A stretch of 64,000 nucleotides of DNA from Leucocoprinus leucothites (taxonomy: Eukaryota > Basidiomycota > Agaricomycetes > Agaricales > Agaricaceae). Positions 31,164-42,304 of this stretch are shown here, in pieces. The stretch is from NCBI GenBank assembly GCA_013368445.1, contig JAACJO010000001.1:1674001-1738000 (forward strand), written 5' to 3'. Made by a program: the position numbers and the translations under genes. The notes below the pieces were generated by a model. That model was not told the DNA's origin. It saw nothing but the letters and a program-made list of their open reading frames with translations, and did no database searches. Each line of letters opens with the position of its first letter. The stretch's first letter is position 1.

Positions 31164-33503
31164 ATGCCTCCCGGTGTCGGTGTCGTCGATGCCTTCAAGA
31201 GTAATGCTCTCTCCCACCTCTTAGCTCACCGCTCAACATCAAATTTTCTTAGACCTCATCCGCCATGGAAAAAATCACCATGCTGCTCGCTCGGACGCTG
31301 TCAAGTCCCACGACGAACAGAGCGCTCAGTCTACTCAACCCAACTCACGTGCTCCGCGTCAACAGGAGCAAGCACACACTGTGACACAGCCCACAAAGGC
31401 TGACCCACCTGCCCACCACGATAAACGACAGCACCAGCAACCCATGAAATCACCACCTGCACACGAAATCGTTCAAACCATGGTGAACGAAGAGCGCGAG
31501 GCCAAATCAAAATTACCTTCCTACAAAGGCCTCGAAAATTTTAAGCTCCTGGAAAAAATGGGAGAGTAGGTCTTTTTCGGTAGTTGGTCCGGTGATCGTG
31601 TCTGATTGCTGCTTCCCATAGCGGTGCCTTCTCAAATGTGTACAAAGCACTGGAAATCTCTTCCGGGAAGAAAGTAGCAGGTTCGCCCTTCCCTATCTTT
31701 GGTCCGCCTCATTTCTTATCTGCGATCCGCAAATAGTCAAAGTTGTTCGCAAATATGAGCTCAATGCCTCCCAGGTTAGTCATTCTACATTTTACAATTA
31801 AACCACTTTTTTCCTTTTACTTCAACTGATCATTGCCCTTCTTCTGCGCGCGCCTTCACACCAACCCTCAGGCTGGTGAGAAGCACTTGAACCCACAGTT
31901 CAAGAAGAAGCCGCGCGTAACAGAGGTGCAGTTGTTTTCCGTCCTTGGCCTACATAAATATACTGGTATCCTGACATCGTGCCATCCACCAGCGTGCAAA
32001 TATTCTCAAAGGTCTGCTGAACTCGATTTTCGTGTGTTCTTAAACTCAAGTCCATTCAGAAGTCCAGATTATGCGAGGAACCAACCACCCCTCGATAGTC
32101 AAGCTACACGATTTCTTTGAGTCACCGGAACATTATTTCTTAATCATGGAGTGTGAGTGAATCAACTATACCGGTTTCGACCACCCTGAACTCTATTAAT
32201 TCCATCACCTAGTAATGGAGGGTGGAGAGTTGTTCCACCAGATCGTTAAGCTCACATACTTCAGTGAAAACCTCGCTCGGCACGTCATTCTACAAGTCGC
32301 CCATGGAATCAGATACCTACACGAAGAACGTGGTGTCGTGCACCGTGATATTAAGCCTGAGAATCTACTCTTCGATAGCATTGATATCATTCCTTCCAAA
32401 AACCCAGTCGCTCGTCCTTACGATGAGGAGAAAGAGGACGAGGGCGAATTCATTCCTGGGGTGGGTGGAGGTGGAATTGGTAGAGTCAAAATAGCCGATT
32501 TTGGGTTGAGCAAGGTTGTTTGGAACGAGGAGACCATGACACCCTGTGGTACTGTCGGTTATACAGCTCCTGAAATCGTCAAGGATGAACGATATAGCAA
32601 GAGTGTTGACATGTGGGCGATGGGATGTGTTCTATACACCCTCCTTTGTGGCTTCCCCCCCTTCTACGACGAGAGCATTAACGTGCTTACCGAGAAGGTG
32701 GCAAGAGGCTATTATACTTTCCTCAGTCCGTGGTGGGACGATATTAGCCATAGTGGTGAGTCTTGGTAGCCTGCTCATTCGTTCAGTTGATGACATCAAT
32801 TGCAGCTAAGGATCTAATTCAACACCTATTGTGTGTGGAACCGTCACAGCGATATACTATCGAGGAGTTTCTGGCACATCCTTGGTGTAATGCTGCTCCC
32901 GCGCCGCCGCCGCCGCCGACTCCACGTATTCACGGCGACTTGACAGGGAGACCTCTTGATTCCCCACTACTTTCGGCTGCCCGAGGTCGCGTACAAGAAG
33001 GCAAGAGTCCAGGCATCGCGACCTTGAAAGAAGCCTTCGACATTACGTATGCTGTGCATCGAATGGAGGAAGAAGGCGCAAGAAGGCGAAAATATAATGG
33101 ACGAGCGGCGGGAGCACGTGGATTCTTGAGCAATCTCAACGAAGACGAGGAGGAGGATGTTTATAGTAGTGAAGACAGAGAGGAATCGAGTAATCACAGT
33201 GCAGCTCTTGCGCAGAAGACGTCGGCTGCTGTTGGGGAGGGTCGTACCGGACGAGACGCCGGTTTGGCTCCAGGAGCATCAGGAGGAGCTGGTAAAAGAT
33301 CGCGCGTGAGGGGACCCAAGGAGTTCGAGCTTGATTTACAGGGTGCGACGCTCTTGGGGCGGCGACATAACAAGGGCATTGTAGGGGCGAAGAGTCCATT
33401 ATCGGCTCAGCCAATTCAAGCAGAGCCTTCCACTGGCACACATCCAGACATAACCCTAGGAGGTGAGTATGGCATGTCAATAGGAAGCCCGATGCATAGC
33501 TAG
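31164..33503 (+). CDS. CAMK-family Ser/Thr kinase, RCK2/Srk1-Cmk2 type
   Basis: Probable stress-responsive calmodulin-kinase-like enzyme, in yeasts a target of the Hog1/Sty1 MAPK. The start is MPPGVGVVDAFK, then a polar His/Gln-rich leader. The kinase domain runs from LENFKLLEKMGEGAFSNVYK through KKVAVKVVRKYELNASQ to the HRD loop VVHRDIKPENLLFD, the DFG motif KIADFGLSKV, TPCGTVGYTAPEIV, SVDMWAMGCVLYTLLCGFPP and EPSQRYTIEEFLAHPWC. A 19-nt micro-exon (31993-32011) codes RANILK before EVQIMRGTNHPSIVKLHDFF. Between the HRD and DFG motifs there is an acidic/Gly insert of about 40 residues. The tail has a Pro run, an acidic patch and KRSRVRGPKEFELDLQGATL, and ends SIGSPMHS. CRE-like sites lie just upstream. 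Confidence 0.88.
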
Positions 33504-36500
33504 GGATGTGTGGCCCCCATAAACGCGTTTTCCTTCATACCCTCCCTCAATCTCTGAACCTGACTTATTCCCCACAACATTCCCCGCAACCATAGGGTGC
33601 CAGCTGTGCACCTACCTCCTTCCCGAACGTTGCCTTGTCTCTGTTTATTTTCCATCCACATTCCGCTTTCTTACCGCAGCTCAGGGACGTCTCTGCTGCC
33701 TTATCGATTTTGGTTTGTTGCTTAGAAGCTTGGTCTTCTCTCACACCAGTCGTGTACTTTTAGTTGTTTTAAATCATCGTAGTTGTCTCATGGCACCATC
33801 GCTTAGGGTCCTCCACGAACTGCACCGTTGACGAATCTCGGTTGTCTGTACATTGGTTATATTCATGTTAAATGTAATTTGCACTCTTAGGCTCATATTA
33901 CCGTGATGATCGTCGAAAATCGTTCTGGCGAACTGATCTCAAGATCTTTGCAAAGAATATAACGTTACAACAATTCAACTCTTCTCGTCCTAAAGTCCCA
34001 GGGTAGACTGACTTACGGAAATGATCTAGAAGGGCGCCAGGTTTCGCTGCATTCGTGATAGCTCTGGAGGAACATTCCTGCTTAGTAGTTTGTAGTAATA
34101 ATGAGATCCGAGCGCCCCGAGTACATCTCAAGAGAAACTGAGGGGAATATCAGGTCATTAACATGGACTTTTACGTGAAGACAGGCAAAAGAGGACGCAA
34201 AGACTCAAGAGGCCAGGGGTATGGAGATAACGACCGGAAAGACTTTAGAATGCCGTCGACAACGGCAGATTTTAGAGCAAGGACAAAGCAGCCATATGGC
34301 AACTCATATGTTCTGTGACATAAACCTGGCTTTAAATCCCTTAGTCAAATAACGATGAAAACGCAGTCCCGAAGTCAAGATATTTTCAGTCATGTCGTAC
34401 AGGACCAAAGTCATATTTATCACCTAGGATTATAGCATCCAGCTGGAGATGGGCCGTTCGAGAGAAAACGGTAAGTGGGGTCGAGAGGTGCGGCGCAAGT
34501 AGCTGTGTTTACAGCATGAGTATAATTAAGACGATTTTATCGGAGAAATCTTTACTGCATTGCAGGTGAAAACTTACCTCCCCGTCGACGGCATGAGCCA
34601 TATGGTTGGCTTTCATAATCGTCGAGTGAAAATTTCATGGGATCTGTCTTGAGTAAGTAGGTAGTACCAAAACGAGGGCGCAGTCATAAGCGAGATTGAA
34701 CTGGAGAAGGCAGGGAGGCTCATCACGGAGTTGCGTCCCATACCACATCAATCGGACCGTTTGGAGGTCGAGCCTGATCATACTTCTGGTCAGGCTATAC
34801 TTGAATTTATAACTGATCAGAGGAGTAAATAGTAGCGGCAGCATACACTGGTCTCTATTTAGTACGGTCGACAATAGATGGTCAGTTTGTGTGAACTGGA
34901 TCGTAAATAGTGCGCGGGCGAGGGAAGCGATGGAGTTATAGAGGTTTAGGTGCACTCGCCGCCGGTATGTGATCAACAAAGAGTCCGATAAGGGAGGATT
35001 TTCACCGCAGACTGCGAACCTGAAAATCCTTTAAATCGAGAAAGTCCGATTAGAAGGAACGCGAAAGTCCTTTCGTATCAAATATCGTCGGAGAAGAAGA
35101 GAAGAGCACTGCTAGGGTTTGATATCCAGACATCTGATGGAAATGCCAGGGGTGATCAACGCTGGAAAACTCAATAAGCTCGTCTGTCCGCTCAGAGAGA
35201 GGATATATGCAGGATTCTAGGAGTCTCCGAGTCGGGGCCTCCACACCGGAATCGGACAGAGATTTTTCCATTCGACCAGCACGATCTTTGACGTGATAAC
35301 CTCGTGTAAATGTTGCACAGTGGCAAGACCACAAAGTGTTACGTTCCAGTCGAGCTAGCAGACAGTCAAGATAAATAAATACTTTATACACGGAACCGAT
35401 CCGATTGCCTGATTTCGCCACACTGAGGAAAAGGGTAGCACTGGAAGAGAAGCGTCTCGAGGCTTCCTTTCATCTGCATTGTCCAAAATTGGCAATACAA
35501 ACAACATGTGATATCAAACGACAAAATGGTCCGTGCGCGAGCCTGGCTATATAAACCATCTCCAAACGCATAAACACCTCATACTTACCTTGATGGCACA
35601 AGTCCCTTCCTGTACCCGGGTTTGTGGGCCGTAGGAGCTCTCCATAGCACGGCGACCATGTCCTCAGAGGGAGTCTGCGGTTTGTATGGGCTTCGGCTCA
35701 TGCACCGTCTAAATATTTTCCTGTCCTGCCTTGGCCACTCTGGCTGGGCAGGCTCTTTTTTTATGTTGGTTTGCTGTCCTAACCCTAACCCTAGTGTGCT
35801 AGTAGTTTTCTAATAGTATTGTCATGTTTGCTGTTACTTGTATGAGTAGAATCATGATTTTCTGGGCCAAATTATACGCTCATGGAGAGATCCGAGGCTG
35901 CCTGAGTGACTATTATTTCATGTTCAATAAGTTCAGCAACTAATATACCTGTAGCACACACTTCCGTGGGTGTAGCTGTCTGTGAGATGATTTATAACCA
36001 AACTTGACATCACGGGAAACAGTTACACACGCCGCAGGCATGTGCTCAACTCAATACACGAGGGAGTATTGTATTACTCATTGTACAAGATATCACCGTC
36101 AGCGGCCATTCATCAACGCCAAGCATGCGCTACATGCGAGTGCCTCCCATTCAATGAGCCAAAAGCAGAAGAATCCGGCAAGCAATCTCTCCAACCGAGC
36201 ACAATTTAAAAATGAAGTGACAGTGACGCTCTATCGCGTGCGGAATATTTTGCTTGTGCAGCCTCGGATACCCACACTCGGTCTATATATTTGTTTTTGC
36301 ATTTCTAGGACACGGCCTCAAAGAAATCTCAAGACCTCTCGTGGAAGCCTAATCAAGCACCTTCATGATCACCAGCCATCGCAAAGAACACTTCTCCCCT
36401 GGAAAGAGTCTTCCTTATCCCGAAGTATCGTCGTTCTTCGCATCTCAAGAATGACACAATGCCTAGTGGCAGTGTAGTGGTCAGAAGGGAGAAGAATCAA

Positions 36501-37708
36501 TCATGCGATGGTCGGGCATAGGGAAGGAACGCTCGACAGATCATCGCGCCTGGGAGAGCACCTATGCGCGAGCGAGTTTATAAATAAACCTTCAGGCGAG
36601 GGGGAAAGCTTCTGCCTATAGGCCCGATCAGGCTTTGGCTTTGTAAGTCGAGGAGCAAGTCTCGTTAAATAATTGAGTGGGAGAAGGATCCTGCGGCCGC
36701 TAGGACCGAGTGATGGTATGCCCTGGCTCAGAAGACCTGAGATGAATGAAAACAAGTATGGCGCGCATCGCGAGGACAAAAGCGAACGTTTACAATTAGA
36801 AGACTATTGCCGCTGGCAAGTTTACCTGCGAAAACCACACGGCTTCCAGGATCGAACCGGAGTGAACAAGGCACATGGAAATTTCCTGCTGAGACTTACA
36901 TTTCAGAATTGTCGTGAGTAGGGTGAAAGTAGGGTACCAGTACCCGCGCCCAGTCAGGGTATTGGTTGCGTAAGAGTTCACCGCAATCGCACAATCCGCG
37001 GGTCGCATTGTTTGGATGTTGACATCGCAGTTAACCGCTGGTAAGTCCGTCCACGTGCCTTCCTAGGCCACAAGAAAAAGCGAACTGAACCTGTCACGAA
37101 TCGCCGGTTGATGATGGACTAAAAAAGGGGCTCCGGAGGGTAGGAGACGAGCTGATGGCGTGACAAACCGCTAGTAATGGTGAACAGAACTCTAATGCTC
37201 CACCAGGCTTTTTGGGGATAGACAGCTTTGAGAAGACCATCCCATAACGAGATAATCTTTCTCGGATCGATGAGTTTAGAGGGTTAATTCATCGAATTAG
37301 GACATGACAAGCAACTGGAAAATCATAATGATGTGGCGGGGTGTGAACAAGTATCAATTGCTATTTCTTCAAGAGAAGTTCCATGAGTATCGAGCCGCGG
37401 CGAACACTGCGGCAGAAGGACAGGTGGAATGACACGACAGGTGCGGGAGCGCGGACGCGGTTGGATGCTGAGACCTCATACGGTAGCACTCGAGGCAAGA
37501 ATAACGATCATCAGTAGCAACATCATCAAGGGGGGATTTAGTGCTCCTTTCCTTTTCCTCGATCTGATCAACATTTCGGATGCTGGGAGTTCCCATCGAG
37601 GAGCTGGGACAACAGAACATGCAAGGGGTATCTCCGAATATCATATTGCACCGCACGTTTACACCGTGACTGGGATGTGAATGTAGACGGGTACGGCAAA
37701 CGGGATTA
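33504..37708. other. Gene-poor region between the kinase and the dynein light chain
   Basis: 4.2 kb with no supported gene. Frames up to 157 codons (36004-36477) show no known motif. There is a 2.5-unit telomere-like CCCTAA run at 35778-35793. The first few hundred bases are CT-rich and probably kinase 3' UTR. The rest reads as unconstrained sequence. Decayed transposon sequence is possible but no coding piece of one was recognised. Confidence 0.5.
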
Positions 37709-38382
37709 TTATGAGATTGCTAGGGCGATGCACATGCAGACTAGTGAGTCCTAGAAATAGGTAACAAATACAGTGTCATGAGTTCATGTTCCCGAGTGAG
37801 GAGTGATTTGGGGTGCTGGTTGTTTGCTCACGTTATAAAATATCTCTTTGGCGACGACGTCATTTTCGTCCCAATGCGAGACCATATCTATTCTACAACG
37901 CGTGGTAGGGTATGGGAATAGGGAAGTAAATTCCAGAAATATACCAATTAGCCAGAGAACTCCGTTAAATGAAAAAAAAGATAGATGATGTACCTTCCTC
38001 CTTGGCCTAGATTTCTTGTTGTCTGTGTCATCACAACATACTTGCTATTATGAGGGTAAATGAATGTCAGTAAAGAAGTGCGCCACTCAGGGGAGACGCA
38101 CGCGACATACTATCCATGCGGTTGAATTTCCAGCATACGTTCCTTTACCCGCTCTCCTATCTCCTTGTTCCATGCTCTTACGCGGTCATTCTGGTCTTTA
38201 AAATCAGGCCATATGTTATCTTGAAAAGTCGCCAAGAGGAGTTTCTTCATATACGCTCTTAATGACTCGGAGTCAAATCTCGGTGGTCTAGGCGAGGCAG
38301 CGGCGGAACGAGGAGGAGGGGGTGAACGTAGACCTGTCGGTGAACGAGTGTACGAAGACATGGAATCAGTACGAGATATCAT
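37709..38382 (-). CDS. Tctex-1 family dynein light chain
   Basis: A light chain that dimerises and binds the dynein intermediate chain. Exon 1 starts MISRTDSMSSYTRSPTGL (an inner ATG at 38361 is also possible). After a Ser/Pro-rich lead it reads YMKKLLLATFQDNIWPDFKD and VRAWNKEIGERVKERMLEIQ. Three more exons on the minus strand complete the fold: YKYVVMTQTTRNLGQGG, RIDMVSHWDENDVVAKEIFY and the last, DSLVCMCIALAIS with the stop at 37709-37711. All introns are GT-AG and in frame. The CHW/SHW..D.D core and the closing hydrophobic strand are family hallmarks. Only exon 1 is a long open frame, so the gene is easily missed. Divergent from the PEX11-like gene, 344 bp between starts. Confidence 0.87.
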
Positions 38383-38726
38383 ACGAAGGAACGAAACGCG
38401 TAAGATCGGGTGAGTAAACGTCGGGAACTGAAGAGTTGTGCAGGAGGATATGAAGACGCGAGACGCGTCTGGTTGGAATTTTCAGCCGATCACTGGAGTT
38501 TGCAGCGTAAATAGACTACATCGTTAGGGGCGATTGTTTGCACCCTGCGTACGCGAAGCGGGTGTTGTACATTGTTTGGCTGTACCAACCCAGGTAAACG
38601 ACATGCCTATTCATTTCTGCGCGCTTAACGCGTCTATACCCACGCACGAACTCACCACTCCCAGCTTTTCTCCTGTGGAATCTTATATTGGTCTATCATC
38701 TCTTCGGGAACTCAGGTGTTTGAAGA

Positions 38727-40163
38727 ATGACTTCAGTTAGCTTCCCATCTTCGCGAGACCATTCACACTCGTCAGGTTCAGGCCATCATATGAATGGAGA
38801 CTCGCAGTTTTATTCTGCTGAGTTTGATACCAGTGCCTCGTTTACCATGAACCCACTGTCCTCACACCCTCCACGAACGCCAAGAACGTCTATTATCTCT
38901 AATAACAGCACAGTACGTTACGGAGGAAGCGTGTACAACGAAAAAGAGGAGGCGGAGGGTGCAGACCAAGATGCTGTGGAAGAAAGTGAGATCGACGAGG
39001 AAGAGGATAGGGTGGGGGAAGCAGAGAGCAAAATCAGGAAAGAGGACGTGTGGAGAGAGATGTTTTTGACCAGTTATGGTCGTGATAAAGCTTTTGTGAG
39101 TCGGACGCTTCCTCTTACACTTACGATATTGAGTACGTTGGTCCCAGAAAATTATCCAATATTCTATTCGCGTTTATTTATTATTCCATGGGCGCATGGC
39201 TGCGAGCAGACTATGGAATCGATCCAAGCGACCTCCAACGGAGGTTGAGCTGGTGAAGCGGTTAACGTTGACGGCATCGGGTCTGTCGATGACCAGGTTA
39301 GCTGTGCTTAAGTTACTCTGAACGACGTACTAATTTTAGGCTGAAGGAAAACATTACTGCTGTTTAATTGGTTGCAACCTCTAACAGAGATAATGTCGCA
39401 ACAGTCCGTACCTTTCTCTGCAGAGCAGTCGACGGAAGAGACGAAAAAGAAGACTACACGGCCGTTCCTCCACATGCTTTTGTACGCGCCACCACCGGTG
39501 TTACTGGAGCTTGTCAACGCTATCACGGACGATGTGGCAACATGGTCGAAGCTCGGTTTGTTTGGAAAGAAACTGGGCGAACGTGCAGGAAGGATATCGG
39601 ACTGGTGTTGGTTCCTTTCGACCTTGGCTGGTTTGGCACAGAATACCCTGGAACGGCAAGTTATTACAAGTCGGCAACACGAAGGTGATCAAACTGGTTG
39701 TTATGGATGAGTTACATTCCGCTGACTTTGTGACGGTAGTGGAAGGGCGACTGTATACAGAATCCATGACGGGTGCCACAGCCAAGTCAAAACCCAAGTC
39801 GACAAAGATCGACGAGAAGGAACTAGCACGACTTCAGAAGCAGGATTACTGGTTGCAGATCTCCAGGGCGAAGCTTGTTATGGATCTCATCTTTGTTTGT
39901 GAGTGTGCTTCGACAGAAGACGTGTTCGGGAGAAGAACACTTACACCATGGATATAACAGCTTACGAACTGTTCTACATCAAACGCGCCCGGGACACTGT
40001 GAAAGCTTTCACGGGACTGTCGTCGGCTATTCTCAGGTGAGTGATGGTGAGTGAGGAACAAGGGACAAAGAGGCTGATCCTTCGCAACTTCCATTGCTAT
40101 AGTTCCGCCAAGGCGTATAACCGACACAAGTCTTCTCTTCTCAAGTCTGCTTTGTCGGGATGA
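38727..40163 (+). CDS. PEX11-family peroxisomal membrane protein
   Basis: Probable peroxisome elongation and division factor. An N-terminal Ser-rich then acidic region (MTSVSFPSSRDHSHSSGSG, about 110 residues) precedes the PEX11 domain. The domain is rebuilt from exons: TSYGRDKAFKIIQYSIRVYL, FHGRMAASRLWNRSKRPPTE, LVKRLTLTASGLSMTRKTLL, LFNWLQPLTEIM, LLYAPPPVLLELVNAITDDV, LGERAGRISDWCWFLSTLAG, KQDYWLQISRAKLVMDLIFV and SYELFYIKRARDTVKAFTGL. The end is HKSSLLKSALSG. The acceptor before KTLLLFNW is the second of two nearby AGs, since the first gives a stop. KDAK..IQY and RLS..RK-like features support PEX11, but subfamily is not resolved. Confidence 0.82.
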
Positions 40164-40363
40164 CGCCCTAGAGGCAAATTGGCTTGCCCGAATGATGTAT
40201 CCCTCAGTATTCTATTCGTTCTATGCCGTCGGGCATATATACCCTTTGTTGATATCATGATGTTCTCGATTTTTGATTTCTTGCGTATACTGCTCGCGCT
40301 ATCTGGTATGCTCTCTCTATTGGGCAGCTAGAACTACTTGGGTCATAATAGATACTGTTTCGT

Positions 40364-40781
40364 TCACCACCAGGAACGTTTCTTGGGTGATGGGGCCTGC
40401 TCAGTAGAATCAGGTGCCTGAGCAAGCCGCTTCTCACGCAGGCTGGCAACCTCACTCTCGAGCTCTTCAATCCGGCGTCCAGACTCGTCCGTGTATTTTT
40501 CATGTGCAAGTTTGAGCTGGGTCAGCTCGAGGCCCTGTTGTGGAAATCAGCATGCTGAGGAGGGTGAGGTGGAGTGTATAGAGAGGGCAACGTACGAGAT
40601 AAATGGCAGAGCCCAAAAGGAAAATTGGGATCATGGATGGTACTATATCGGAATACCACTGGGCATGTCGTGACTGGGGCTGATTGGTGGCATATCGTCT
40701 GAGGTGGATGGCTGGCAGGTGCGCACGCGGTCGCAGAAGGAGCCTTGTGGACATGAAGAGAGGACTGGAAGAGGGGGTCAA
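40364..40781 (-). CDS. Small mitochondrial-type membrane protein with coiled coil
   Basis: Two exons (40596-40781 and 40364-40534) give about 118 residues. The N-terminus is rich in Arg, Ser and Leu (MSTRLLLRPRAHLPAIHLRR from the second ATG), like a mitochondrial presequence. One hydrophobic segment, IVPSMIPIFLLGSAIYL, is followed by a coiled coil, LELTQLKLAHEKYTDESGRR and IEELESEVASLREKRLAQ. The end is polar, SPKKRSWW. I do not recognise a named family. The single membrane helix with a coiled coil resembles inner-membrane assembly factors, but that is only an analogy. It shares a 200-bp promoter with the TVP38-type gene on the plus strand. Confidence 0.65.
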
Positions 40782-40981
40782 AAGGAGATTCGTCGGGGAA
40801 GAAAGGTCATGTGTCGCGTACTGGATGTGAAGTCAAGAGTGAACGAGTGAAAGTTTTGAGGCCAAGAAGAGCGTGAGAAGAGGCGGAGAGGAACCCGCTC
40901 CATGGCAGGCGTCGTTTTGACGGCAATCTCTCCTTTCCTGCCCACCTCTTTTCCTCCTCCCAGTTGGCTTGGACCAACGCC

Positions 40982-42304
40982 ATGGAGCTCTCTCTGCCTG
41001 GTGCCCACATCGATCCTTTTCTCATCAACCTTGCCCCTCCCTCCCAACAGGCCGACTTTGACGAGAAGAACCCCGCATTCGACCCCCGCACCGACCGCCC
41101 TCGCCAGCACTCCCGCACTTCCTCCTTTTCGCAACAAACACACTCACCCCATCCATCCCGTTCTTACCAACCTGCTTTCACTTCCCCAGCGCCCCTGTTC
41201 TCGTCAGCTGCCACATCCTCTTCGTCTCATGTCCGCTCGTTCTCAAATTCATCTTACACCCGACCACGCGGTCTCCGGATATTGAATCTCATAAAATCAT
41301 GGATGCCGCTCATCTTGTACGCATTAACGAGCCTCGGCTTCGTCGTTGCCATCACCCTCTACAAGACCGAATTATTTGAACGTGCGTTGCAACAAGCGCC
41401 ATCTACCTCCCCTCAATTTCCGCATGCTAATAATCTTCTCTAGTTCTCGATGACCTGTCGTTCTGGCTGCGCTCGGACGAATATGGTCAGGCAGCTCTCT
41501 TCTTCCTCATATTTTTGACTACCATTCGTGAGCTGTTCTCCCCATCAGGGCTGTCATAATTGATCTGATGCCTATCTCCCTAGCTCCCTTCCCTCTCTAC
41601 TCTACTCTCATTATATTATCAGGATATACCTTTGGTCCCTGGACTGGCGCTGTCATCTCTTATTTCGCAGCATTGACCGGTGCCCTATTTGTATTCATGA
41701 TTTCCCGCTCTCTCCTTCGCAACTCGATCACCAGTTGGCTTAATTCCTATCCAACCATCAAACGCGTCGTTCGCGCAATTGAAAAGCGCCCAAAGTTGCT
41801 CTTTCTAATTCGTCTCGCTCCATACCCTACAATGTCATGAACTGCCTCCTCGCCGCGTCCCCTTCCCTCACTCTCCATACCTATACCGTCTGCACCGCGC
41901 TCTCCCTCTTCAAGGTGATCATCCATACCAGTCTTGGCGCTTCAATACACTCTTTTAGGGATTATCATGTTCAAGCTTCTCGAAAAGATACCGAAGAAGA
42001 TCAAAGCGCAGATACCGTAGCCAGGATGTGGACAGGTGCCGGCATCCTTCTGTGCATCTTGATCCTCGTATACCTCTCTATCGTCGCCCGGAGAGCAGTT
42101 GACGACGAATTGGACGACGATGACGATCGCGAAGACAGCGAAGAGAGAATGGCCTTCCTGTCTCCTGATGATCCTACCGATCTGGAAAGGGGCCGCGCAA
42201 TGGCAGAATCCCCCTTCCGTTCTCACCATCATATCGTCCAAAATCCCGCATTGATCCAGGTCGAGACAGAAGTGGAAGGAGACGGAGACGGGCGGTGGCC
42301 ATAG
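40982..42304 (+). CDS. TVP38/TMEM64 (DedA/VTT) family membrane protein, one-base frameshift
   Basis: A Golgi/ER multi-pass protein of the SNARE-associated (VTT) family. The ATG at 40982 gives MELSLPGAHIDPFLINLAPP, a polar Ser/Arg-rich cytoplasmic lead, then SWMPLILYALTSLGFVVAIT, DDLSFWLRSDEYGQAALFFL, PPFPLYSTLIILSGYTFGPW, AVISYFAALTGALFVFMISR and IEKRPKLLFLIRLAPYP. At this point the frame is lost: the conserved LAPYPYNVMN reading needs one more base near 41826, and the rest (MNCLLAASPSLTLHTYTV, LSLFKVIIHTSLG, a last helix GILLCILILVYLSIVA and an acidic tail) continues in another frame. No intron can explain it. It is either a sequencing or assembly error or a fresh null allele. Confidence 0.85.

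Noticed and set aside
36845..36930. tRNA-like B box (GGTTCGATCC) with a possible T arm on the minus strand
   Set aside because: The acceptor strands do not pair well and no A box or anticodon arm is found at the right distance.
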